A DNA stretch of 50,312 nt from an uncultured Gemmatimonadales bacterium (GTDB lineage: Bacteria > Gemmatimonadota > Gemmatimonadetes > JACCXV01 > JAHWKZ01), in assembly GCA_947259315.1 (NCBI GenBank), contig CAMYLR010000027.1:1-50312 (forward strand). Direction: 5' to 3'. Below, in pieces: positions 27,451 through 36,400 of this stretch. A program made the translations under genes and the position numbers. The notes below the pieces were generated by a model. That model was not told the origin of the DNA. It saw nothing but the letters and a program-made list of their open reading frames with translations, and ran no database searches. The stretch's first letter is position 1. Every line of letters starts with the position of its first letter.

Positions 27451-28350
27451 CTAAGGAGAATCGAAGGGCGTCGGGTACTCGCTTTGGGGTAAGGGGCGCT
27501 CCAGTCGGAGCCACACCACGGCGGCCAAGATGAGTGCGCCACCCACGTACTGGAACGGTCCGATCCGCTCGCCGAGTATAAAGCTCGCTGCGATGACGGT
27601 GATGATCGGTTCGATCGTGCTGTAGATCGATGCCCGACCGGCTTCGACGTATCGAAGACCGATCGCCAGCAACGTGATCGGCAACGCGGTCGAGAAGACG
27701 GCCAACAGCAGCATGTACACGATGGCGCGTCCTCCACCGCCGAGCTGCCACTGGCCAGCGCTGGTCGCGGCCGCCGTCGAGACGATCGCGGTAGCGGTGA
27801 TGATGACCGCTGCGCTCCCCACCGCCGGTAGCGCGGGGAGCACCTTGCGGCCGCTCACCAGGTACAGCGACAACGCTGCGACCGCCAGCAGCACGAGTGC
27901 GACGCCTATGGGGTTGACTCCCTGCGCACCGATCCCGACCAACAACCCGCAACCGATGACGGCCAATGCCACCGCTACCAGTCTTCGAGAGGTCAGTCGC
28001 TCGTCGAGCAGCATCGCCGCGAGCACGATGACCACTACCGGGTAGGTGTAGAAGATGAGTGTCGCGGTGCTGGCTTGGACCCAACGCAGAGCGAACGTGA
28101 AAGACAGCGCATCCACCGCGTAGATCGCACCCAGCGCGACCAACGCGACGATCGCTCGCCCCGATGGCCGCCGTCGGCGACTGACGCCGACCACCAGCCA
28201 GACGAGCGCGGCTGCGATCGTAAACCGCCACGCGGTCAACGGCAGCGGTCTGGCTCCAGCTTCGAGCGCCAGCTTGGTTAGGACGGATAAGAAGCCGAAC
28301 GCGAAGGCCGACGCGAAGATAGCGAGCGTAGCAACTCGTTCCCGCGGCAT
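27451..28350 (-). CDS. EamA/DMT-family transporter
   Basis: 299 residues from ATG 28350. Ten membrane helices in two EamA repeats; characteristic segments are FGFLSVLTKLALEAG, WRFTIAAALVWLVV, TLIFYTYPVVVIVLAA and STIEPIITVIAASFILGE. Export of an unknown metabolite is inferred. Divergent from the Apd1-like gene at 28374 with only 23 bp between the starts. Confidence 0.88.
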   Translation of the reverse strand: MPRERVATLAIFASAFAFGFLSVLTKLALEAGARPLPLTAWRFTIAAALVWLVVGVSRRRRPSGRAIVALVALGAIYAVDALSFTFALRWVQASTATLIFYTYPVVVIVLAAMLLDERLTSRRLVAVALAVIGCGLLVGIGAQGVNPIGVALVLLAVAALSLYLVSGRKVLPALPAVGSAAVIITATAIVSTAAATSAGQWQLGGGGRAIVYMLLLAVFSTALPITLLAIGLRYVEAGRASIYSTIEPIITVIAASFILGERIGPFQYVGGALILAAVVWLRLERPLPQSEYPTPFDSP

Positions 28351-28373
28351 GGCGCGGCAATCTACCGGCCCCT

Positions 28374-29045
28374 ATGATTGGCCGCGAACCGATGATGACG
28401 TTGGGCCCGAAATCGCATGATGAGTTGTCGCTCGCCGATACGGTAAAGCCGTACGCGTCGCACTTTTTTGCGTGCACCGGGCCGATCGAGTGGCCGGCAC
28501 GGATTGAAGAAGCGGGCGGCCTGTTGGGTCGCATGGCGCACGACGTCCGTGCAGCGGACGAGAGTCTCGACTGCCCGCCCAAGTTGACCGCGACCGACGA
28601 GCCGAGCGGTGGCGCCGGTCTCGATCTGCTGGCGTTCCCGATCGGGGTCCGATATCACGCCGTCGATGAGGAGTCTTGGCCGATCATCTTGGACGATGCG
28701 GTGAACGGACGTCGCGGTCCGAGTGCCGTTCCGCATACTGCGCTGAGCGGGACCCACGTGTTCGTCTGCACACACGGGTCGCGCGACGATCGGTGTGGCC
28801 AGTGCGGACCGACGATCGTTTCCGCGCTTCGTCGGGCCTGTCAGGATGCCGACCTCGAGAACGTGAGCGTACGCGCCACCAGCCACGTCGGTGGGCACAA
28901 GTTTGCCGGCAACGTCTTGATCTACCCGGATGGGGTCTGGTACGGTCGCGTCCGGCCCACAGACGCGTCGCGGATCGCGATCGAACATATCCGAGACCAC
29001 AACGTGATAGCGGAACTCTTGCGCGGGAGGATGCAATCGGCATGA
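28374..29045 (+). CDS. Sucrase/ferredoxin-like protein, Apd1-type thioredoxin-fold Fe-S protein
   Basis: 223 residues from ATG 28374 (ATG 28392 also possible). Family signature: residues FACTGP near 34, HVFVCTHGSRDDRCGQCG near 123-140, and ATSHVGGHKFAGNVLIYP near 165-182. In yeast Apd1 the [2Fe-2S] cluster is held by two Cys and two His in these blocks; CTHGSRDDRC and HVGGH keep them all. It may be a redox or iron-handling protein. The stop overlaps the acyl-CoA dehydrogenase start (ATGA), so the two are cotranscribed; no functional link is known. Confidence 0.85.
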   Translation: MIGREPMMTLGPKSHDELSLADTVKPYASHFFACTGPIEWPARIEEAGGLLGRMAHDVRAADESLDCPPKLTATDEPSGGAGLDLLAFPIGVRYHAVDEESWPIILDDAVNGRRGPSAVPHTALSGTHVFVCTHGSRDDRCGQCGPTIVSALRRACQDADLENVSVRATSHVGGHKFAGNVLIYPDGVWYGRVRPTDASRIAIEHIRDHNVIAELLRGRMQSA

Positions 29046-30187
29046 CCGAGCCGTTGACCCAACTCACCGACGAAGAAACGCTGTTTGGTGATACCGTCCA
29101 ACAGTTCGCCAACGATGTGATCGGGCCGCGGGTGCACGATATGGATGCGGCCGGGAAGCTCGATCCCGAGATCATCCCACCGTGCTTCGAGCTTGGGCTG
29201 ATGGGGATCGAGATCGCCGAAGAGCACGGTGGTGGTGGGGCTTCTTTCTTCTTGGCCTGCCTCGCGGTGGAGCGCCTCTCGAGCGTCGATCCCTCGGTCG
29301 GGGTGTTCGTCGACGTCCAGAACACGCTCTTCAATAACTGTCTGCTGAGGTGGGGGACCGAGAGCCAGATTGAACGCTACGCGCCGCGCATGGCGACGGA
29401 TACCGTCGGCGCGTATGCGCTGAGCGAAGCGTCGTCGGGGAGCGATGCGTTCGCCCTGTCGAGCCGAGCCGAGCGGGACGGCGACGAGTACGTGTTGAAC
29501 GGGTCGAAGCTGTGGATTACAAACGGTGCCGAAGCGGGTGTGTTTGTCGTGTTCGCTACGATCGACCCGGACGCGGGCTACAAGGGCATCACCGCGTTCT
29601 TGGTGGAGCGCGAGTTCGAGGGGTTCTCGGTCGGTAAGAAAGAGGACAAGCTCGGCATTCGAGCGTCGTCGACTACCGAGCTGTTGCTCGATGGTTGCCG
29701 GGTGCCGGCGGAGAACGTGCTCGGCGAGCTGGGCAAGGGGTACAAGGTGGCGATCGAAACGCTGAACGAGGGGCGGATCGGGATCGGCGCGCAGATGGTG
29801 GGGTGTGCTCAGGGCGCTCTCGATGCGGCGCTCGGTTACAGCCATGAGCGGGAGGCGTTTGGCCGCGCGATCTTTGGCTTCCAAGGTGTGCAATTCGAGT
29901 TGGCGCAGCTGGCGACCGAGCTAGAGGCCGCACGGTTGACCGTTTATAACGCCGCGCGGCTGAAAGACGCCGGCCAGACGTTCTTGAAGGAAGCCGCGAT
30001 GGCCAAGCTGTACTCGTCGCAAGTTGCGGAACGCGTCACCAGCGCGGCGATCGAGATCTACGGCGGTTACGGCTTCACTAAGGACTATCCGGTCGAGAAG
30101 TTCTACCGCGACGCCAAGATCGGAAAGATCTACGAAGGGACCTCGAACATGCAGTTGGCGACGATCGCCAAGGCGATGCGAGGCTGA
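29042..30187 (+). CDS. Acyl-CoA dehydrogenase
   Basis: 381 residues from ATG 29042. Full-length ACAD: YALSEASSGSDAFAL (FAD/substrate site), LWITNGAEAG, KLGIRASSTTELLLDGCRVP, GRIGIGAQMVGCAQGALDAAL, and the C-terminal catalytic Glu in GKIYEGTSN. This layout, with Glu near residue 365, fits short-/medium-chain or butyryl-type dehydrogenases. It oxidises an acyl-CoA to the 2-enoyl-CoA using FAD, passing electrons to ETF. Followed 5 bp on by the class V aminotransferase. Confidence 0.95.
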   Translation: MTEPLTQLTDEETLFGDTVQQFANDVIGPRVHDMDAAGKLDPEIIPPCFELGLMGIEIAEEHGGGGASFFLACLAVERLSSVDPSVGVFVDVQNTLFNNCLLRWGTESQIERYAPRMATDTVGAYALSEASSGSDAFALSSRAERDGDEYVLNGSKLWITNGAEAGVFVVFATIDPDAGYKGITAFLVEREFEGFSVGKKEDKLGIRASSTTELLLDGCRVPAENVLGELGKGYKVAIETLNEGRIGIGAQMVGCAQGALDAALGYSHEREAFGRAIFGFQGVQFELAQLATELEAARLTVYNAARLKDAGQTFLKEAAMAKLYSSQVAERVTSAAIEIYGGYGFTKDYPVEKFYRDAKIGKIYEGTSNMQLATIAKAMRG

Positions 30188-30192
30188 CCGAC

Positions 30193-31350
30193 GTGCTTGA
30201 GTGCCAGAAGCGGGAGTTCTCGCTCCCGAACGACTTGCACTATCTGAATTGCGCGTACATGTCACCGTTGCCAAAGCGAGCCGAAGCCCAGGCCATCGCC
30301 GCGGTCGAGAAGAGCCGGGTCCCGTCCCAATACACCCCCGACGATTGGTTTGGCGTGACCGATCGCATTCGGCATCGGTTCGCCGAGCTGGCGCATCTGC
30401 CCGACCCGAAGCGAGTGGCGATCATTCCGTCCGCGTCGTACGGAATCGCCACCGTGGCGGCCAACACGCCCGTCTCTTCGCACCAGAACATCGTCATCGT
30501 CGAAGAGCAGTTCCCGAGCAACGTCTACTCGTGGCGGCGCATCGCGGGTGAGACCGGCGCCGAGCTACGCACCGTCGGTGCGCCCGACTCCGGTGACGAC
30601 CGGGGCATGATTTGGAATCGACGCGTGCTCGAGTCGATCGACGCCGACACCACAATCGTCGCGCTGGGACCGGTCCACTGGTCGGACGGAACGCGCTTCG
30701 AGCTCGAGTCGATCCGTGATCGCGCGCAAGCGGTTGGTGCGGCGTTTATCATCGACGGGACGCAGGCAATCGGCGCGCTGCCGTTCGATGGGCGGCGGAT
30801 ACGCCCCGACGCCCTTATATGCGCCAGCTACAAGTGGCTTCTGGGCCCGTACTGTATCGGAGTCGCCTATTACGGCGAACGTTACGACGACGGCCAACCG
30901 ATCGAGGACAACTGGATCAATCGTGAAGGGAGCGAGGACTTTAGCGCCGTCGCCAACTACGTAGATACGTATCAGCAGGGAGCCACGCGGTACGACGTTG
31001 GCGAAAAAAGTCACTTCATTCTGGGTCCGATGTTGGTAGCGGGGATCGAACTGCTGCTCGAGTGGGGGGTAGACGAGATTCAAGCTTACTGTCGCGGGTT
31101 GATGGGTGATGTGCTTGGCCAGGCTCGCGATCTCGGGTATGACGTCGAAGACGAGGGTTGGCGAGCGCATCATCTGGTCGGGATTCGAACGCCATCGGAG
31201 GTACCGCTCGATCGGCTGCAGGAGTCGCTCGCCGAACGCAACGTTTCGGTGTCTCTTAGAGGGTCTGCGATTCGCGTCTCACCGCACTTGTACAACGACG
31301 AAAACGATGTAGCCAGGCTGGCCGAAGCGCTGCAAGAGGCGATCACGTGA
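30193..31350 (+). CDS. Class V aminotransferase (cysteine desulfurase-like fold)
   Basis: 385 residues from GTG 30193. PLP fold type I: the Asp that binds the pyridine nitrogen in FIIDGTQAIGAL and the Schiff-base lysine in CASYKWLLGPYCIGV. The N-terminus reads HYLNCAYMSPLP. It lacks a clear Cys-containing loop of true desulfurases, so a role as a selenocysteine-lyase/kynureninase-like or other class V enzyme is possible; the specificity is not decided. Follows the acyl-CoA dehydrogenase at 5 bp. Confidence 0.85.
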   Translation: MLECQKREFSLPNDLHYLNCAYMSPLPKRAEAQAIAAVEKSRVPSQYTPDDWFGVTDRIRHRFAELAHLPDPKRVAIIPSASYGIATVAANTPVSSHQNIVIVEEQFPSNVYSWRRIAGETGAELRTVGAPDSGDDRGMIWNRRVLESIDADTTIVALGPVHWSDGTRFELESIRDRAQAVGAAFIIDGTQAIGALPFDGRRIRPDALICASYKWLLGPYCIGVAYYGERYDDGQPIEDNWINREGSEDFSAVANYVDTYQQGATRYDVGEKSHFILGPMLVAGIELLLEWGVDEIQAYCRGLMGDVLGQARDLGYDVEDEGWRAHHLVGIRTPSEVPLDRLQESLAERNVSVSLRGSAIRVSPHLYNDENDVARLAEALQEAIT

Positions 31351-31369
31351 GATTCAAGGAGGGTGTGGC

Positions 31370-32962
31370 ATGCTGTCGGAGTTGTTGACCGCCATCGTCT
31401 TGATGAGTGGAGCGCCGGCCGACACGGTGCCGCTCTACAGAAATCTGGGCGACTACCATCGCGAGATCACCACATCCGAGCCCATGACCCAGCAGTACTT
31501 CGACCAGGGTCTGCGCCTCGTTTACGCGTTCAACCACGCCGAGGCGATACGGGCCTTCGATGAAGCCGCTCGGCTCGATCCGAGCTGTGCGATGTGCTAC
31601 TGGGGCGCCGCGCTGGCGTATGGGCCGAACATCAACGCGGCGATGGACTCGACCGCTGGCGTGGCCGCCTACGAGGCGATCCAGGCGGCGGTGGCCCTTA
31701 AGGCGCATGCTAGCAACGTCGAGCGCGAGTTGATCGACGCGCTGGCGGTCCGCTACAGCGCGACGCCAACCGATGACCGAGAGTCGCTCGACCTGGCTTA
31801 CGCCCGGGAGATGGTCGCGATCGCGGACCGCAACCGGGACGATCCCGACGTGCTGACGCTCGCGGCCGAATCGCGGATGATGCTTCGGCCGTGGGATTAC
31901 TGGGCGGCTGACGGGACACCGCACCCGGGAACCACGCAGCTACTGTTTACGCTGGAGTTAGCGATCGAGCTCGAGCCGAACCATCCGGGCGCGTGTCACT
32001 TCTACATCCACGCCGTGGAGGCGGCGCATCCCGAACGTGCGGTCGAGTGCGCCGAAAGGCTGGCGAACCTCATGCCCGGTGCCGGTCATCTCGTGCATAT
32101 GCCGGCCCACATCTATATCCGAGTTGGACGCTACGGTGACGCGGTCGACGCCAACGTGCATGCGGTGCATGCCGATGAGGAGTACATCGAGGATCAGAGC
32201 CCCGATGGGCTGTACCCGCAGGCGTACTACCCGCACAACTACCACTTCATGGCGTTTGCGGCGATGATGGCCGGGCGCGGCGACCGGGCGGTTTCCGCCG
32301 CCCGGTCGGTGGCCGCGAAAGTCGCGCCTGAGATCGCCGGTGAGGTCTACTTCCTGGAGAGCGCACCCGCGTACGCACACCTGGCGCTGTCGACGTTTGG
32401 GCGTTGGGAGGAGCTGTTGGCGGAGCCCGCACCTCCCCCCGGATTGCCGACCGCAGCCGGCCTCGTGGAGTACACGCGGGGGGTCGCGTTCGCCGCTACG
32501 GGTCAGCCGGCCAAGGCGCGCGAGGCGCTCGACCGGCTGGAGACGTTCAACACCGAGCGCGCAGCCGGTGCCGACACGCCGGCCAAGCAGATCTTGCCGA
32601 TTGCGATACACGCGCTCCAGGGCGAGATCGCGCTCCGCGGGGGTGACCCCGACGGGGCGGTGACGCACTTCGAAGCCGCCCGCGATCTCGAGGATCAGTT
32701 GCTGTACGACGAACCGCCGCTGTGGCACTATCCGATCCGCCAGTCGCTGGGCTGGGCGCTCATCGAAGCCGGTCGGCCGGCCGATGGGGAGACCGCGTAT
32801 CGAGAGGACCTGAAGAGGTTCCCCGAGAACGGGTGGTCGCTGTTCGGGTTGATTCAGTGTCTCGAAGCGCAGGGAAAGGACGTTGAGGCGGCGTCGACGC
32901 GCGAGCGATTCGAAGAGGCGTGGTCGACGGCTGATGCCGTTTTGACCGCTTCCCGCTTCTAG
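31370..32962 (+). CDS. Tetratricopeptide-repeat protein
   Basis: 530 residues from ATG 31370 behind AAGGAGG. A short signal-like start, then YFDQGLRLVYAFNHAEAIRAFDEAARLDP and CAMCYWGAALAYGPNINA, followed by the conserved HPGACHFYIHAVE and AGHLVHMPAHIYIRVGRY blocks and C-terminal TPR units. This is a widespread family in soil and marine bacteria with unknown function; His-rich motifs could bind metal but this is unproven. Confidence 0.85.
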   Translation: MLSELLTAIVLMSGAPADTVPLYRNLGDYHREITTSEPMTQQYFDQGLRLVYAFNHAEAIRAFDEAARLDPSCAMCYWGAALAYGPNINAAMDSTAGVAAYEAIQAAVALKAHASNVERELIDALAVRYSATPTDDRESLDLAYAREMVAIADRNRDDPDVLTLAAESRMMLRPWDYWAADGTPHPGTTQLLFTLELAIELEPNHPGACHFYIHAVEAAHPERAVECAERLANLMPGAGHLVHMPAHIYIRVGRYGDAVDANVHAVHADEEYIEDQSPDGLYPQAYYPHNYHFMAFAAMMAGRGDRAVSAARSVAAKVAPEIAGEVYFLESAPAYAHLALSTFGRWEELLAEPAPPPGLPTAAGLVEYTRGVAFAATGQPAKAREALDRLETFNTERAAGADTPAKQILPIAIHALQGEIALRGGDPDGAVTHFEAARDLEDQLLYDEPPLWHYPIRQSLGWALIEAGRPADGETAYREDLKRFPENGWSLFGLIQCLEAQGKDVEAASTRERFEEAWSTADAVLTASRF

Positions 32963-32966
32963 CCGT

Positions 32967-33392
32967 TCAGTTCGCCATGATCGTGATCGACACCGTGGTG
33001 GTGTTGTTCACGGTGTTGATGTCGGCCTGATCGAGGCCGGTAATCCGAATTGTATTTACGATCGTGGCGGCTACGGTGATCTGCACGTTTCCGGTCCGAT
33101 CGCCGACGGTGGCCGTGACCGTGGCCGTTCCGTCGCCCATCGCGGTCGCGAGTCCCGTATTGGTGACGCTGACAACTGAAGGGTTGCTCGATCTCCAGGT
33201 GACGTCGACCGTCTGCGCGGCTTGGAGGTCGGACTCAATCAGCTGCAGTTGAACGGTGGCGCCGATCGCTCCGAGCACCGGAGGGTTGCTGGGAGTGATA
33301 GTGATCGTTCCTCCGGGTGGCACCGGAGCGAAAGGCCCGACCCCGCTGCACGCGGGCACCGTCAGCAGCAGCAGCAATACGACAAAGCGCAT
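32967..33392 (-). CDS. Lipoprotein with one BIG2-type Ig-like domain
   Basis: 141 residues from ATG 33392, with GGAAGGG upstream; an extended start at 33416 overlaps the stop of the 1582-residue gene. The lipobox is TVPAC. The body has ITITPSNPPVLGAIG, VTWRSSNPSVVSVTNTGLATAMGDGTATVTATV, a typical BIG2 fold. Translationally close behind the large module protein, it may anchor or cap it. Confidence 0.82.
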   Translation of the reverse strand: MRFVVLLLLLTVPACSGVGPFAPVPPGGTITITPSNPPVLGAIGATVQLQLIESDLQAAQTVDVTWRSSNPSVVSVTNTGLATAMGDGTATVTATVGDRTGNVQITVAATIVNTIRITGLDQADINTVNNTTTVSITIMAN

Positions 33393-33412
33393 AGTTACCC
33401 TTCCGTTCATCA

Positions 33413-36400
33413 TCATGGACCCACGTTAACGGTGAGTGCCAACGTCGCGCTCGCCCCCACTTCCAGCTCGCCAATGCTCCACACGCCGGTTGCGACCGAG
33501 AACGTACCCTGGCTCGCCTCGGCGGAAACCAACGAAAGTCGGCTCGGCAGCGCGTCGGTCACTTGGACACCGGTCGCGGTATCCGGCCCGCGATTGATGA
33601 CCGTGATCGTGTAGACGACCGTCGACCCGATCGTGGGGTTGGGATTGCTGACAGCGGCGGTGATCGCCAGGTCAGCTGTGCCAGCGGCAACCTGCGAGAA
33701 CGTGACGGTGGCGGATGCGGCGATCGATCCGCCGTTGACGGTGCCCGTGATCGTGGCCGTACCCGAGGCTGCGCTCGACGTCAGCGTCGCGGTGTACGTC
33801 CCGTCATTGTTGTCGGTGACGCTGCTCAACGTGCCCGCGGTTGTGGAAAGCGTCACCGCGTCACCGCCACTCGTCAGGTTCGAACCGCTCGCGTCCTTTA
33901 GCTGTACGGTGATCGTCGATGTGCTGGTCCCGTCGGCCGGGATCGAGGTCGGGTTGGCGGTGATCGTCGATGTGGCACCGGACGCGCCACCGGCGGTGAT
34001 CGTAAACGGGATGCTCGTCACCGGGGTGAAGCCGGCGGCCGAGAAGACGAGTGTATAACCGCTCCCGGCCTGATTGATCGCGAGACTGGTGAAAGTGGCC
34101 GTTCCGCCGACGGCGTTGACGGTCGTCGTGCCGATGAGCGAACCCCCGCTAGGGTTGGTCGCGATGGCGGCCGATATCGGCCCGGTAAACGACGGCACCG
34201 TGTTGCCGTTGGCATCGACGACTCGAACGCTGATGCGTGGTACGAACTGAGCGCTGGCTGGTGTCGTCGACGGCTGCTGCACGATCTCGAGGCGGTCGGC
34301 GCTGCCGATCACGAATGCGACAGCCGCGGTATCTGCGATTGGCGTCGCGTTCACGGTGCCGGTGATCGTCGCCGTCTGTGGGGTCGTCGACGCCGTGAGA
34401 GTCGCCGTGTACGTGCCGTTCCCGTTGTCGAGGACGCTACCGAGTGAACCCCCGTTGGTGGATAGCGCGACGGTGTCGCCGCCGGACGTCAGTGGGTTCC
34501 CTGCGGCGTCGAACAGCTGGACGGTGATCGTCGACGTGCTCGCACCATCGGCCGGGATGGCGGTCGGGTTGGCGCTGATGATCGACGTCGTACCGGAGGG
34601 AGGCCCAGGCACGATGTCGAACGGGGTGCTCTCGTCCCCGCCCAACCCCGCAGCTTGGGCGATCAACGTGTAACCCGCACCTGCCAGATCGATCGACAGA
34701 TTCGAGAACGTCGCCACGCCGCTCACCGCGGCGACCGTCGTCGTGCCGGAGAGTGTTCCACCACTAGGGTTGGTCCCGATCGTCAGCGTGATGTTGCCGT
34801 TGAAGCTGGTGTCGGTGTTCATGTTGGCGTCCACCGCGCGTACGGTGACCGCGGGCGAGATGGTGGAGCCTGAAGCCGTGGTCGTCGGCTGCTGGACGAA
34901 CTCGAGCGCACCCGCGCCACCGGGCAGGAAGTTGACCGTCGCGTCATCGGCGATCGGGTTGCCGTTTACGGTTCCAGTGATCGTTGCCGTTCCGGCGGTC
35001 GTCGAAGACGTCAGCGTGGCCGTGTAGGTGCCGTTGCCGACGTCGGTTGCCGGGTTGGCGGTCAGCGTTCCAGCCGTTGTGAAGAGATTGACTGGGTCAC
35101 CGCCACTCGTGAGGTCGTTTCCGAGCGCGTCCCTCAGCCGCACGGTCACCGTAGCGGTGCTGATGCCATCGGCGGTGATGTCCGGGGGTACGGCGGTGAT
35201 CTCGGATGTTGCACCGGATGGGGGCCCAGGGTTGATGTCGAACGGGTCGCTTGTGTCGGGGGTCAGCCCGCCACCGGTTGCCTGCAACGTGTACCCGTTG
35301 GCGGCCACATCGATCGAGAGGTTCGAGAACGTCGCCACGCCGTTCACCGCGCCGATCGAAGTCGTGCCGGACAGTATCCCGCCGCCGGGGTTGTTCTGGA
35401 TCGTGATCGTGACCGTTCCGGTGAAGTTGGTGTCGGTATCGCCGAGACCATTGACTGCGCGGACCGTGACGGGCGAGATCGATGCGCCGGCGGCCGTGTC
35501 GGTCGGCTGTTGCACGAACTCGAGCGCGACCGCGGGGGGGAGGGTGATGTTGAACGAGCTGCTCGTCGCGCCCGTCAAGCCGATCGAGTTCGCGGTCAGC
35601 GTGTAGCCGTTCCCGACCGCGTCGATCGACAGGTTCGAGAACACGGCCTCCCCGCCGACCGCACTCACCGTTGTAGAGCCAAATAGCGTGCCGCCACCGG
35701 GGTTGTTCCCGATCGCGACCGTCACGCTGCCGGTGAACGTGCCGTCGAGCGTGCCCGGCCCATCGACCGCGCGGACCCTGATCGCGGGTGTGATTGTCGC
35801 TTGGGCATTGGTGTCCGTCGGCCCCACAAAAAAGATGAGCCGCGTGGCGCCAAACCTGACCGTCGCGGTGTCGACGATGTTGCCGAGTGCGTTCACCGTC
35901 CCGCTGATCGTAGCGTTGGCGATCGACGTCCCGGATGTCAGCGTGCCGGTGTACGTACCGTTGCCGTTGTCGGTCGCGGGGTTGGCGCTCATCGTGCCGT
36001 CGGTGGCGAAGAGGTTCACCAGGTCGCCACCGGTTGTGATCGGATCCCCGTTGGTGTCGATCAACTGGACCGTGATCGTCGATGTGCTTGTTCCGTTAGC
36101 TGGAATCCTGATCGGATTGGCGGTGATCGTCGAGTTCGCCGTCGATGGCCCGAAGATGTCAAACCCGAGACTGGTGCCCGGCGTAAGCGCGGGTGAGCTG
36201 GTCGCCTGCAACGTGTAGCCGTTACCGCCCTGGTTGATCGACAGGTTGTTGAACGTGGCTACGCCGTTGACGGCCGTCCGGGTCAACGTTCCCGACAGAG
36301 TGCCGCCACCCGGGTTGTTCAGAATCGCAACCGTGATCGTACCGATGAAGTTGGGGTCGGTCGTCCCGGTGGAGTCGGTCGCCCGTACCGTGATCGGTGG